From positions 112,432,680-112,496,679 of the forward strand of contig CM019831.1 of NCBI GenBank assembly GCA_009763385.1: 64,000 nucleotides of DNA. Direction: 5' to 3'. The position numbers and the translations under genes were made by a program. Below the pieces are notes generated by a model that worked only from the letters and a program-made list of their open reading frames with translations, did no database searches and had not been told where the DNA came from. This document shows, piece by piece, positions 1-10,897 of this stretch (positions are counted from its first letter, which is position 1; every line of letters begins with the position of its first letter). This DNA comes from Coix lacryma-jobi var. lacryma-jobi. Lineage: Eukaryota > Streptophyta > Magnoliopsida > Poales > Poaceae.

Positions 1-1
1 G

Positions 2-2125
2 TTGTACGTGGCGGCCGACAACCTAACGATAGGGTCGGCCCTCATGCAAGAATTCGAAGGAAAAGAGAGAGTCGTAGCCTATCTTAGCCGAAAGCTACTG
101 GACCCCGAAACAAGGTATTCGGCTACGGAAAAGTTGTGCTTGTGCGTTTTCTATTCCTGTACCAAGTTTCGGCACTATCTACTGAATGCCGAATGCGTGG
201 TAGTATCAGAGTTTGATGTAATCAAGCACATGTTATCAATGCCGATTTTAAGTGGAAGGATCGGCAAATGGGTTTTGGCCCTTTCTGAATTTGACTTGCG
301 TTTTGAATCGGCAAAGGCTGTTAAAGGCCAGATTATGGCTGATTTTGTCACTCACCACCGTGATCCTAATGCTAACATGGTAACCATTATTCCTTGGGCA
401 TTGTTTTTTGATGGATCCTCGTGCAGCAAAGGTGGTGGAGTCGGGATCGTGTTGATTTCTCCCAAGGGGGCACCCTTCAAGTACTCTATACCGATCGAGT
501 ACCCGGTGACTAATAATCAAGCAGAGTACGAAGCACTGCTCCGAGGGCTGCGGTTGCTTGTGGACATTAAGGCAGACGCCGTGGAGATCTTCGGTGACTC
601 GGAGTTAGTGATCAAGCAATTGACCGGCAAGTACGAGTGCAAGAACGACACGCTGCAGGAATATCTCGAAGGTTGCCAAGAGCTCCTCAGACAGTTTCGA
701 TCGGCAACCTTGCAACATATTCCTAGGGGGCAAAACGAAGAAGTAAACCAGTTGGCTCAGGCAGCATCCGGGTATAGGGAGAATCAAAACATTTTTGCAC
801 TTGAGGGAGAGCAAACAACCCCAGAAGGTGATCAAGCAGTCCCAAGTGATAATCAGGCAGTTGAAGACTGGAGAGACAACATTGCCGATTACCTCAGGGA
901 CCCATCCAGGAAAGTCTCCCGAAAACTCAGGTACAAGGCTCTTAAGTTCACGCTCTTGGACAATCAATTGTACTACAAATCCATAGATGGGGTTTTGCTT
1001 AAATGCCTGAACCAATACGGGGCTAGGAAACTGATGTATGAGGTGCACGAAGGCGTATGTGGTGCACACCAGTCGGCTCACCGTATGAGATGGTTAATCA
1101 GGAGGACTGGATATTTTTGGCCGACTATGCTCGAAGATTGCTTTGAGTATTACAGAGGTTGTTAGGATTGCCAGCGATTCGGCAATGTGCAAAGGGCTCC
1201 AGCATCGGCCATGAATCCAATCATTAAGCCTTGGCCTTTCAGAGGATGGGGCATTGATTTGATCGGCCAGATTCACCCTCCATCTAGCAAAGGGCATAAG
1301 TTTGTCCTGTTGGCCACGGACTATTTCACTAAGTGGGTTGAAGCCATCCCATTGAAGAAGGTGACATCAGAGAACATGGTGTCCTTCGTCAGGGAGCACA
1401 TCATTTACCGATTCGGCATCCCTCAGTCCATCACTACCGATCAGGGAACTCAGTTCACTTCTTCGGAGTTTTGTGACTTTGCCGAAGAGATGGGGATTAA
1501 ACTCTATAATTCTTCCCCTTATTATGCATAGGCCAATGGACAGGCGGAGGCTTCTAACAAAATCATGATTAAGATCATTCAAAAGAAGATCGAAGAGAAA
1601 CCCAAAAGGTGGCACTTGGTGCTCAACGAAGCTTTGTGGGCTTACCGAATGGCTTGTCATGGGTCAACTCAGACGTCACCTTACGAGTTGGTCTATGGGC
1701 ATCACGCAGTTCTACCATGGGAGTTGCAGTCGAGGTCAAGACGAGTTACATTGCAGAACGATCTGGCTAAGGAGAATTATAAGGATTTGATGATGGATGA
1801 GCTAGAGGATTTGCATTTGATTCGTCTCAAAGCCTTGGAAAATATTGAAAGGAACAAGATACGCGTTGCCAAGTACTATAACTCGAAAGTGAGAGAAAAA
1901 GGATTCGAAGAAGGAGACTTGGTTTGGAAAATTATCTTGCCAATCGGTACCAAAGACAAGGTATTCGGCAAATGGTCCCCTAACTGGGAAGGGCCTTTTC
2001 GAATTCTGAGACGTGCTCCGGGTAATGCGTACATTCTGAAAACCCTCCAAAGAGAAGAGTTTACTAGGGCAATTAATGGACGCTATCTAAAGAGATTTCA
2101 TCCTAGCGTGGAGGTCGGTGCATAA
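2..2125 (+). pseudogene. Element 1 pol, C-terminal part: RNase H, second RNase H, integrase
   Basis: One frame runs from the left edge to the stop at 2123-2125, broken by TAG at 1163-1165 and 1529-1531. About residues 1-115 are the RT-linked RNase H (start VAADN, later RHYLL). About 135-265 are a second, archaeal-type RNase H (FFDGSS, NNQAEYEAL, GDSELV). After it come an H2C2 zinc-binding region, a DDE integrase core (first D in TDYFTKW, second in TDQGTQF, E in QAEASNK) and a C-terminal module containing NWEGPFR. Both stops fit CAG changed to TAG. No frameshift is seen across 2.1 kb. The domains would degrade the RNA template and join the DNA copy to the genome, but this copy is inactive unless it is read through. 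Confidence 0.9.
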
Positions 2126-2412
2126 CGGAATCAAGGACTAGCGGGCACCGACGGCCGATACAAGGTTGTATCGCCCTTAGCACAAAAAATGGCCGATAGG
2201 TTCTATCGTCCTTAGAACAAAAAACAGCCGGCATGGCATGTGTCGCCTCTAGCACAAAAAACGCAGAAATACAGGGCCAAGTGCACGCGGTGCTGTGCAA
2301 TCGGCTAGATAAATCAAACGCTCAACAAGCGCAGGACAGGAGAACAGATTGTGCGCATGAACATAGCAGAGTAGAACATTGTTCATAGTGGGGAATGTGC
2401 AAAAGGTGCAGA
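2126..2412 (+). other. Element 1 post-pol spacer
   Basis: Non-coding. It carries near-repeats of a short segment reading roughly ATCG then CCTTAGCACAAAAAA (2168-2265, three variants). The same motif appears inverted in element 2 near 7060-7150, which helps align the two elements. Confidence 0.6.
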
Positions 2413-3285
2413 TTAGTTACCGAACATCCTGTTGATGACCGTCTGCGGATTGGTGACTGTGGCGAGGGCGCGAGCATGATCCTCGTAGGAGTCCAGAAAA
2501 TCATCGATCTGCTCGACGTCCTCCGGACATGCCCCGCCGGGGAAGCCAACCGGCGTCACGGAGAAGTCCTCCTCTGCGCGGACCGTTAGCGCCGACAGTC
2601 CCAGCGCCACGCCATGGTGCACACCCTGCAGGGCGACCTGCTCGACGCGGCCGTGTACATTGGCCAGGCGCACCTCGGCGGTGTCACCCTGGGCGTTCAC
2701 CCGGTCTGCGACGGCGTTCGCCGCCATCTTCAGGCGCTCCAGTTCTTCAGACAACGCTGTGAGCGACAAAATGGAATGGATCGGTTAAAAGATCAACGAG
2801 AACGACCGAAAGCAGATCCAAGATTGGGCGTTCATACCCGTGATTGCGTCGCAGAACTGCCGGCGCTGGTCCTCCCACTCCAGCTGATCTATCCCGTACT
2901 GCTTCGAGACGGCGGCCAGCTCTTCCCGGGACTCGTCTCGCAGCGCCATGAAGTTCAAGGCGTCGTTGTGGTCGTAGAGGCCGCCGTCGGAGTCCCGGTC
3001 CGGGCTCGCCTCCCAAGGATGGGAGTGGTAGGAGAGGCCGTCGGAGGAGCTCGACGAGCCCGATGGTGGAGACTCTGGCCTCCCTAGCGCTGGAGAAGGC
3101 CGGGCATGCCCGCCGGCGGAAGAGATCACGGGAATCCTGTTGGCAAGTAGTAACAGAGTGTGAGCGAGGTTTTCAAGAAACTGCCACAAAGGACGTAAGC
3201 GAGGAGTCCTACCCGCGCTGACGGAGGCGCCGAGCGCGACTCCCCTCGGCCTCCTCGGTCGCCGGGCGCTTGCCGCGGTCATCAT
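2413..3285 (-). CDS. Antisense gene A of element 1, three exons, coiled-coil-like protein of unknown function
   Basis: Reading on the minus strand I reconstruct exons 3285-3213, 3089-2838 and 2756-2413 (stop TGA or TAA at 2413-2415). Donors are GTAGGA and GTATGA; acceptors are TTCTCCAG and GCTCACAG. Junction phases are 1 and 1 and the exon sum is 669 nt, giving 222 residues in one frame; this is strong support for real splicing. The start is the first of two adjacent ATGs; the longer open frame to 3300 begins with GTG. The N-terminus is basic (RRPRRPR), the middle is rich in Pro, Ser and Asp, and the C-terminal 110 residues are Glu/Ala/Arg-rich and probably helical. A homologue lies at 6139-6784 in element 2 (shared VNA-GD, QGVH, PVGF and a C-terminal IN--F). 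Extra antisense ORFs are known in Tat elements such as Grande; the function is unknown and I do not assign one. Confidence 0.7.
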
Positions 3286-3782
3286 GGCTCGCAATTGCAC
3301 TCAGAGAGTTAGGGTTTTCTGGGGCGGAATAAACAAGGAAGCCGAGGCGGCGAGAGTACTAAAGGAGCGGGTGCAAGATTGGGAGAAGGCAGGCCTCCAG
3401 GGACGATTTGTGTCAGATATCAACCGACGGATTGGGGTTTTTCTGCTTCCCAAGATGGGCCACTACAGTAATGGGTTGTGCAGGCCGTCTGAGTGCACTC
3501 ACGTACGTGTTCGACGGGGAATAGAGCGCCTGCCTTCGGCAAAACTGCCGATTTAGATGTTCGAGGCGAACACTGGCCAGATTGCCGAACAGGTTCACAC
3601 GGTTAAACACGATGTCATCAGGACGGTAACCGATTGGATACAAAATGCAGATATGTTACAAATGGCCAAGTACATGGAATAGAGCACGCCTTGATTCCGA
3701 AAGATCAGTCACAGATTGATTTCAAGAAAATAGATAAAAGGACTTCTTATCCACATAACAGGAGTCGATTACAAATGAAGGA
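3286..3782 (-). other. Spacer between antisense genes A and B
   Basis: No coding evidence. It would hold the upstream region of antisense gene A and the 3' end of gene B. A stretch at 3700-3790 is AT-rich. I see no clear TATA box placed for gene A. Confidence 0.4.
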
Positions 3783-4433
3783 TCAGTTTGTCCATGTCAT
3801 TCTATTTCTAATCAGAAGATCAGAATCGAAAGAGTCGGCCAAGTCTGTTCCGGCTTCTTTCATATCCTCAACAGAACGTGCTATCCTAAATTCTAGTCCT
3901 CGCTCACAAACGTCAAAATGGCGATAGTCGGCGCCAGAATGGATCCGGACGGCATTGAAAGCAAGTGCTGCGCCGTAGCCCATGCCGGCCCTAGAAATGT
4001 CAGGAAGGACCCGCTTGATCTCATTCACCTGCCTTAGAGCCACCGTGCCTGGCACATTGGCTGAAGTAGCAAGGTCGGCAATAGCGGCTTCGAGGGAGTG
4101 GAGCCTAGTCTCCAGAGCTGAAGGAGAAGGGGTCAAGCAGAAGGAAGGGATGAGAAAAGGACAGTTGAGGGATGCTTACCGATGGCTTGTTCCCGAAAGG
4201 TATTGCGCTCCTGAGAGATTTGAATAATCTCCCGATTCTTCTTTCCTAGATCAGACTGGAGGTCTGTAACCTTCTGAGCCAGGTCCTCGGTGAGGTCGTC
4301 GCCAGTCCTCCTGAAGGGGAAACAAAATGAGGCATAAATATCCAAAGCGAAAAGATCAAAGCAGAAGCAACCTTCTCTTAGAAGTGCTGGTGTCGCCGAG
4401 CTCGAGACTGTAATGGCTTGCTTGGGAAGACAT
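3783..4433 (-). CDS. Antisense gene B of element 1, three exons, coiled-coil protein of unknown function
   Basis: Minus-strand exons 4433-4372, 4310-4180 and 4117-3783 join in phases 2 and 1 and sum to 528 nt (175 residues plus stop). Acceptors TTCCCCTTCAG and TCTCCTTCAG are good; the first donor GTTGCT is weaker than the second, GTAAGC. The start is ATG at 4431-4433, about 250 nt inside the end of the 3' LTR. Residues about 20-95 have leucine and charged residues spaced like a coiled coil (DLAQKVTDLQSDLGKK). The C-terminal half resembles gene A in layout, with a Gly/Ala-rich helix followed by an acidic tail. No catalytic motif is visible. A gene A and B pair may be an old duplication; that is inference from shared exon number and layout. 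Confidence 0.65.
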
Positions 4434-5048
4434 TTTCCGGTTCAGGGCAAGAGAAGAGAGGGTTTTTTCTAGATGAAGAAGCTGAACAGAGGGATTCGGG
4501 AAGTTCAGGCCGAAATGGAATAGAGAGGAAGTTTTAAAGGATCTCGAGTGCATCGGGAGGCGAGTCGGCAGCTGTGATGATTAATGACGTAGGAAGTCGG
4601 ATGCTTCCAGAGACTCTACAGTAGTGCGAAAAGGAGAAAATGAATTTTAGAATAAAGCATTTATCCCAAAATTAGGGGGCATGTGTTAACACCGAGTTTT
4701 CGCACTATGACAAATGGACCAGCACTATGAAGATTCGGCGAATGCCGCCGCTTGAAGGATTCGGCAGACAGCGAACGCGGTCGGCTAACTCGATGCGTTC
4801 GGCAAGGCTGTAAAGGTGACTAGTCAATGGCGAGCGGGTTCGGCAATATGGCGCTGCGGTCGGCTACCTCGGGTCAAGTCGGTTTGCGACAAATACGGCC
4901 TATCAGAAGATTCGGCAACGGAAGATCTTGTCATTGTTAGCACGTGCCGATTATTAAGGGAGGCTTAGAATAAAAGGCATCGTATTTTAGATAAGTTTCC
5001 TGTTTTATCGTTGTAATCGTGTCCTCCTAGGACTCGTAGGACACCAGG

Positions 5049-5061
5049 GTATAAATATAAA
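5049..5061 (+). promoter_or_regulatory. Probable TATA box of LTR 1
   Basis: GGTATAAATATAAACC lies about 365 bp into the LTR and is kept in the same place, inverted, in LTR 2 (about 12125-12140). Conservation between two diverged LTRs supports a core promoter, with the transcript starting some 30 bp downstream. Confidence 0.6.
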
Positions 5062-5210
5062 CCCTGAGACTATTGTAAAAACGTTCACAATCAATACAAC
5101 CAACCCGGCCCCGTGCCGTCTTCGAGTCCAAGTCGTGTCGTCGTGTTCTTCGAGAGGGGCTATCGATCCGTCGACCTCCGTAAGTTCCGGCAACCTTGTT
5201 ATCATGTCTA

Positions 5211-5332
5211 GTATCGTGCGGCGGATTTAGATATGGTGCAAGTAGTCTCGTACGTTAAGCTTAGTATCGTGCGGCGGATTTAAGCTTATGACGGGAGGTT
5301 TTTGCTTATGCCTTGTATCGTGCGGCGGATTG
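5211..5332 (+). repeat. Three copies of a GTATCGTGCGGCGGATT motif in LTR 1
   Basis: Copies begin near 5212, 5265 and 5315 with spacings of about 50 bp, downstream of the TATA box. LTR 2 carries the reverse complement near 11345, 11398, 11865, 11905 and 11958, some as CpG-depleted variants. A further degenerate copy is near 5630 (TGTCGTGCGGCAGG). Confidence 0.75.
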
Positions 5333-6138
5333 AGTCATGAGTAAAAATAGTTATCGGCTCTGTTAGATTTGGCAATCTGATAGATTCATTAAGTTACCTT
5401 GTGTTATATGTTTTGTTATGTTTATCTCATCATAACACTTTTGCCCAATCTAGATACCGTTCGGTTCGGCTTTATCTTTTATAGATCTGCTTTGTTCTCT
5501 CACGTTTATTATTGAAAGGTCTGTTATGCAGTAGATCTATTGTTCATAATAGCCGATCGGAACGTATCTGGATTGCCACGTGGTGAGGGTTCATGCATGT
5601 TAAGTGTGTTTGATCTATGACAAGGCTAGGTGTCGTGCGGCAGGCGCAGGCTTTAGATTAGCATAGTCATGCTTAGCTTGTATGTTCAATCTCCATGGAT
5701 CCCAACTCAGTTGTACAATCGAGATTGGTTAAGTTTTAACTTATATCTAATGCGCCATGCGAGTACGATTCTCACGCAAACGTGTTCGGCAACCTGTTAT
5801 TCACGTAACTTTGTTCATATTGCCGAATAATCTTTTAAACCTGTTGGCAGATAGCTTTCATAGCTATATGTCGTCGTAAGTGGCTTCAGGGCCGTACATC
5901 TTGGAACTGTCTGGTCATACCCGGCACGTTCTAGCTTTGTATTTAACAGTTTATCTCCCTTGTTAGTTGCAGGGCAAACTGACTGGCACGCACCGGACTT
6001 CTGAGCACCCGGGCCACGTTTGAAGCCAGCTTTTCCGGCTTGCTGTGTGATTGGCATAGTGCGCCACTTTTAGTGCCAACACCTTCCCCCTTTTCTTGCC
6101 CGTTCATCTTTGATTTACTCATCCATCTTCCTTTTCAG

Positions 6139-6784
6139 AACGGGGCCTTTCCCCAACCAAGCTCAGGACCCTCCAGAAATGGTAAATCCAAGAGTTTCTT
6201 TTAATCTCCTTCCTAAGCTACCAGATTCTGAATTTGATGACTTATTCTAGCAGATCCGCTTGGATGCTCTTCGGTATTACGAGGAAAGGGAACAGGTTCA
6301 GAAAGAACTGGAGGCCGCATCTCAGAAGCAAAGTATTAGGGAAGCTGAATGGGCAGCTCAACGAAATAGTTCTGCAGCATTATCACAGGTTAGCATAAAT
6401 TGGGTTCTCCCCTCTTGGTTGAGCTCGCCATGCCTGATATATCATTTCCTCTTCCTAGCCCTTTCTGCAGAGAATGACCGTCTGACGGCAACAGCAAACA
6501 GAATCGCCCTCAAGGTGAATGCTCGCGGAGATTCAGTCGAAGCCCGCCTTGACGCTTTGGATGGCCACATTGATCAGGCCGTCATCCAAGGTGTGCATGC
6601 CGGGGTCTCTTTCGGGCTAGCGACAATGAGTTCTTGGACCAAAGAAGACTACTCCCTCCTACCAGTTGGTTTTGCTGGCGACCCAGATGAATTTGAAGAT
6701 CCTGAGATTCATGGTAACCATGCCGCTGCTATTGCCGAGATTATTGATCCGCAATCCATTCTCATCAACTTATTTCGAGAGTAG
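6139..6784 (+). pseudogene. Antisense gene A homologue of element 2, first exon cut off
   Basis: An acceptor (TTCCTTTTCAG) ends at 6138, then an open frame runs to 6388 with one TAG at 6248-6250 that fits CAG to TAG. A likely intron (GTTAGC to CTTCCTAG, 6389-6459) precedes the last exon, which ends at 6782-6784. The last exon aligns with antisense gene A of element 1: NDRLTATANR, VNARGDSVEARL, QGVHAGVSFGL and PVGF have clear counterparts. The two exons join one nucleotide out of phase, or the intron is retained in frame, so this copy is probably broken. Exon 1 is missing because element 1's LTR ends in what should be intron 1. Confidence 0.65.
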
Positions 6785-7160
6785 TTTGTACTAGGACAGA
6801 TCTGTAATTGAATTTTGTAGCAGATGAACTGGCTTTTTTCTGAATAATGTTTATTTTTGATTCTTCAATAACTTTCATTGTTCGCAACATTTCTTCAGAA
6901 GAACGCTTGCCGAATGTATGACGTCACCTTAGCCGACTAAATCTCATTCTCAACATGTCATGTCACTCGGCATTGCACTTACTGCACTCCACCTTTCTCT
7001 TTCCCCGATAAACCTGCTAACTTAAAAAATGCTAGGGTCACCAAGGTCATGAACATCTGTACTAAAGGCGATATAAATAAAATATCGGCTATAACTTAAA
7101 CTTTTTTGGAACATTTTTTGTGCTAAAGGCGATGCTTTTACATCGGCTGTATATAACATC
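6785..7160 (-). other. Element 2 post-pol spacer
   Basis: No coding evidence. Contains TTTTTTGTGCTAAAGGCGAT-type copies (7060-7150), the inverse of the spacer motif after pol in element 1. Confidence 0.55.
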
Positions 7161-7164
7161 TTTT

Positions 7165-7375
7165 GATTTACATAATTTCCACGCGTTCAGCTTTTAGCAA
7201 GTAGTGTCGAAGCTTCAACTGATAAGCAGTACACCAAAATCAAAAATTCATCACAGCCAAATACCCTTTCCTGGGGTTTAACATTTTCGGCTAAGGCAAA
7301 TTGCTACCCATCTCTTCTTTTAAACTTCAAAAAATAAGGGCCGATTCTACTATAAGACCATCGGCCGTTACGTAC
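7165..7375 (-). pseudogene. Remnant of RT-linked RNase H in element 2
   Basis: Minus-strand translation with several stops shows YVTADG, SALI, LSRK and LRHYLLKAE in the order found at residues 1-65 of the element 1 pol fragment. It then passes directly into the post-pol spacer. This marks the right-hand side of the deletion that removed the second RNase H and integrase. Confidence 0.6.
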
Positions 7376-7656
7376 ATCTTGAAACGATCACCAAGTCGTG
7401 GAAGTGCTCTCATATATCTTTAATCTCATCAGAATCTTCTGTTGCACGTCACTTTGTATAAATTCCTTCTGATCTCCCTTGAGCTCTGGCAATGGAGAAA
7501 TAAACAGAATCCTTTAAAGGTTCGTCAACTTTAAAACATACTCGAGACTCAAACTTGTGTACATTGATCCAACTTCGGCTTCATTACCAACACTTTATTC
7601 CTTGTCAGCCGATATGAAACTTTGGTCTCAATTCTTCTCCATTACCACCGGTTGGA

Positions 7657-8452
7657 CTAAAAATTGCTCTGAGAGCCGATCGTTTGAATCGGCTGTTGAT
7701 CCTCATCGAAAACGTTCACAGGACCTGCCTCCCAAGCTCTTCCAGAGAAACATTCGACACCTTCATATTCCCAGTAGGTGGGCTCTGTGTTAGCAATACT
7801 CACCGAATCATCAGCATGGACGATCTCAATGTCATCCCCAATCCACTGGATGAGGAACTGGTGCATAGTTGAGGGCACACAACAGTTTGCATGTATCCAA
7901 TCTCTTCCTAATAACAAACTGTATGCCCCCTTGCCATCAATGACAGAAGGTGGTGATTAAAGTTTTAGTCCCAATTGTTAACTCGACATGGACTGCTCCC
8001 CGAGTATCAGAAGAATTGCCTGCAAAGTCTCTTAACACCATGTCGGTCTTCAACAGATCTTCACTTGTCATGCCAAGCTTTCTGAAAGTGGTATATGGCA
8101 TGATGTTTATAGCAGCCCCTCCATCAATGAACATCTTGGTCAGTGGCTTGCCATTGACATACCCTCTCATATAAAGTGGCTTCAAGTGTCGATGCCTGAT
8201 TGGTTTATCAAATACTGCCCTTTGAGCCAAGACGAGATGAGCCAACAAGTCCTGAAATTCACTTTCATCGAAGTCTGAATATGTCTCGTCTTGGACATCT
8301 TGATTCTCAGGGGCTATGAACTCTGATGGTAGAAAGAATGCCATGCACGCATCAGTCGAATGATTACCTTCACTTGGCCTTTCCTTAGGACGCCAGACTT
8401 GCTTTGCTCTGGCACCCGCTTGCGCCAACTCTTTGTTCCTTAAGCGCTGCAC
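7657..8452 (-). pseudogene. Element 2 protease region
   Basis: Minus-strand frame 8452-7937 contains KMFIDGGAAIN, the aspartic protease active site in its Tat form (D-G-G). A frameshift near 7930 leads into a second frame (7917-7657) starting LLGRDWI, the conserved protease end. Upstream (8900-8450), broken frames still show a cysteine-containing region (CPEC) and KSQKRRVQRLR, which are typical of the gag-protease linker in such elements. After 7657 the expected RT is absent. Confidence 0.8.
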
Positions 8453-9010
8453 TCTCCTCTTCTGGCTTTTCCTTAAGCCTGGCGGACACCATTGTCCCTT
8501 CTGCTAGACGTACTTATGGTATTCTTCTTCTTCTTCAGTATGAGCCCAATCTCAATCGGCAAATCCTCTTACCTGCCGATCTCCGGAACTATTTATTTTT
8601 ACGCGCCGATTGTCCTCAGGGACTCGTGCCCCAAGCCTTTTATGGACAGATCGGCAGTTGACTCAAGACTGCCTATACTCAGAATACTGATTACTGCACT
8701 CGGGGCAGTCATCTTTAACAGGCAGCTTCAAGCCTTCGTTCCAACAATACTGAAAAAACGAGCATTCCCAATGAGACCATTCCTGTTCCCTCGTATCTTC
8801 TCGTTCTTCCCAGTACATCTATTCTTTGTACCTTCGCTGTTTCTCCAGGAACTTTCGTTCTTCATAAAGCCTCTGCTTCTGGTACCGTTCTTGTTCCCGA
8901 CGCCACTTGTTCAACAGAATACGCATCGTGATCCTGGGTCTGGAAGTCTCAACCGCACTAGTTCGGTTATTTTGGAACCGAACCCCTTGCTGAAGCTCTC
9001 TCTTTATAAT

Positions 9011-10860
9011 CTACCGATCAGGATCAACAGTGCCAGCTTCCCTCTCTCTATCAGAGGTTAAAACTTTCATCTTACCCTTACCCCTGGGATCGGCTACATT
9101 GATCATATTAATAGAGAAAGACACAGTGTTCTGCTCAAAAGGACTACCATCCACCTTCATCTTTCCATCAAACCTCAGATGTCCACCTTGAATAGCCTTC
9201 TGGATCCGATCTCTGAACACTCGGCAATCATTTATGGAGTGGGATTTGGTATTGTGGAAACCACAATACTTCTTGTCTTTGACACCCTCAGGAAGCAGCA
9301 TAGGATGACCTTCCGGCAACTTGATGCGTCCTTCCTTCAGCAAGTACTCAAATAATTTATCTGACTTGGAAACATCAAAGTCATAAGTACCTTTATGTTG
9401 CCTCAGCCACCGCTGGTTGACTTGAGTCGGCTCTTTAGACCAAGTTATCTCGGCTGCAGCTACTTCATCTTCATCATCATATTCATATTCATCTGCTTCC
9501 TCCAGGAAAGCCTGATACATTCCGACAGCTACATCACCCTTCTGGAATTGATTATTCCTTCTGAATCCCTGAGCTTGATTACTCATCATCACCAGCCTTT
9601 GGGATAACTGCCCGAGGTCATCAAACTCCATGCCGAATAGTTTTTCTTTGATATTCGGCAACATGCCAGCTATGGCTATTCCCGGCAATTGGTCATCCGG
9701 CAAATTCAAGGAATAGCAGAGATTTTTGGTTTCCCTGAATCGGCGCAGATACTCTTGCGGCGTTTCGCCGGGTCTCATCTTCAAGCTCATAAGATCGACC
9801 AACTTCTTTTCACTGGTTCCCGTAAAGAAGTATGAGTGGAACTTCTGCTCTAACTCCGCCCATGTGTTGATAGAATTCGCCGGCAGAGAAGCAAACCAGG
9901 AGAAAGCTGGTCCTGTCAACGACAGTGGGAAATACCGAATCCTCCAAGCTTCATCTGTAGATGCTTCCCAAAGTTGCATCAAATATCGGCTGATGTGCTC
10001 TATAGTGCTGGTATCATCCTGACCCGAAAACTTGGCGAAATCAGTAGGAGGTTTTACTCTTGGAGGAAGTGCCACCCGATTGTACCATTCTGGGTAGGGA
10101 GACTTGTAAGCATATGTCTGATTCTTTGGCTTTAGGCCGAACTGATTCTGCATCATATCAGCCATCTTGTGCATGATGAGGTCAACACTTGAATCAGGAG
10201 TTGTTTGTGCCTGCCCCCCAGTATGTAGTCTTGTCAAACTCCTGTAGCCCAGATTCGGAAGAGCATTAATCGAATTATAGTCCATAAACTCCCGATATTC
10301 ATCTCCAAACATATCTTTCTGTATCCTGTTCACCACAGGGGACACTCTAGAAGCAGATTGTGGGACATTCCCTGTTGTGCCGAACGTGAGCTGGCCATAG
10401 GTCTGGGGAGGTTGTTGCGTCTCCTGAGAAACCACCCCTCCTGTGCTTGGGCCAGCCCCGCTGTTTTCGGCAACCCTCCATCGTTGAGGTACTTGGAACA
10501 ACAACGGTCCCTGCATCGGACCAGTAGCTTCTTCAAAGTACTTATCTGCGGTTGGACCGAAAGTATCGACCATGATAGCACGAAAGGTGTTCAAGAAAGC
10601 CGAGATACGATCCTATGCATTATTTCAGTCATCTTCTGGAGAGCTACTTCTTCACTACCGTCGGGCGGCTCAGGTTGGTGATGAGGAACAACCTTCGGGA
10701 ACGTTTGCTTCTGATAGACTTTGCCGCTTTTATTCTTGGAGAAAGTCTCCAAGCATTTGCGCTAGAATTCGTCACAAGCCCGTTGCACCAAATCCTTTGA
10801 TTCTGGTGGTAACTCGTCCATGGTCACATCAAAGACTTGATCTTCACTAATCTCAGGCAT
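9011..10860 (-). pseudogene. Element 2 gag
   Basis: The gag start is the ATG at 10858-10860 (MPEISEDQ). A TAG at 10762-10764 fits CAG to TAG, and a 1-2 nt indel near 10600 shifts into the long frame that ends at 9011. That frame, about 520 residues, contains the retrotransposon gag core (FSWFASLP, WAELEQKFH, LRRFRETKNLC) at about residues 215-330, then a glutamine and acid-rich region and a zinc-knuckle-like CGFHNTKSHSINDC at about 445. Gag forms the particle shell that packages element RNA. Confidence 0.85.
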
Positions 10861-10875
10861 CTTGAAACGAAGTCA

Positions 10876-10892
10876 TCCCACCGGGCGTGCCA
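10876..10892 (-). promoter_or_regulatory. Primer-binding site of element 2
   Basis: On the minus strand TGGCACGCCCGGTGGGA starts a few bases after the LTR end, with TGG pairing to the CCA tail of a tRNA. Which tRNA is used I cannot tell without a search. Confidence 0.65.
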
Positions 10893-10897
10893 AAAAG

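Larger units (their letters stand above)
1..6081 (+). mobile_element. Element 1: Tat-lineage Ty3/gypsy retrotransposon, 3' half
   Basis: Seen in order: the end of pol (two RNase H domains, integrase), a spacer, two antisense spliced genes, a purine-rich tract ending just before 4684, and a 3' LTR beginning TGTTAACACC. The 5' half lies left of the window. A second RNase H domain plus extra genes between pol and the 3' LTR is a known hallmark of the Tat clade. The 3' LTR runs straight into element 2 sequence, inside an intron of element 2's antisense gene. I therefore infer that element 1 inserted into element 2 in the opposite orientation. Confidence 0.85.
4684..6081 (+). repeat. 3' LTR of element 1
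   Basis: Starts TGTTAACACCG after a purine tract (AATTAGGGGGCA). Its inverted relative, the element 2 LTR at 12435-10898, has the same start, TATA region, GCGGCGGATT motif copies and CTTGCTGTGTG segment near the end. The 3' boundary is taken at CCAACA about 6081, uncertain by a few bases. Roughly 1.4 kb against 1.54 kb for LTR 2. Confidence 0.8.

Noticed and set aside
10358..10850. Plus-strand ORFs in the element 2 gag region
   Set aside because: Shadows of minus-strand gag.
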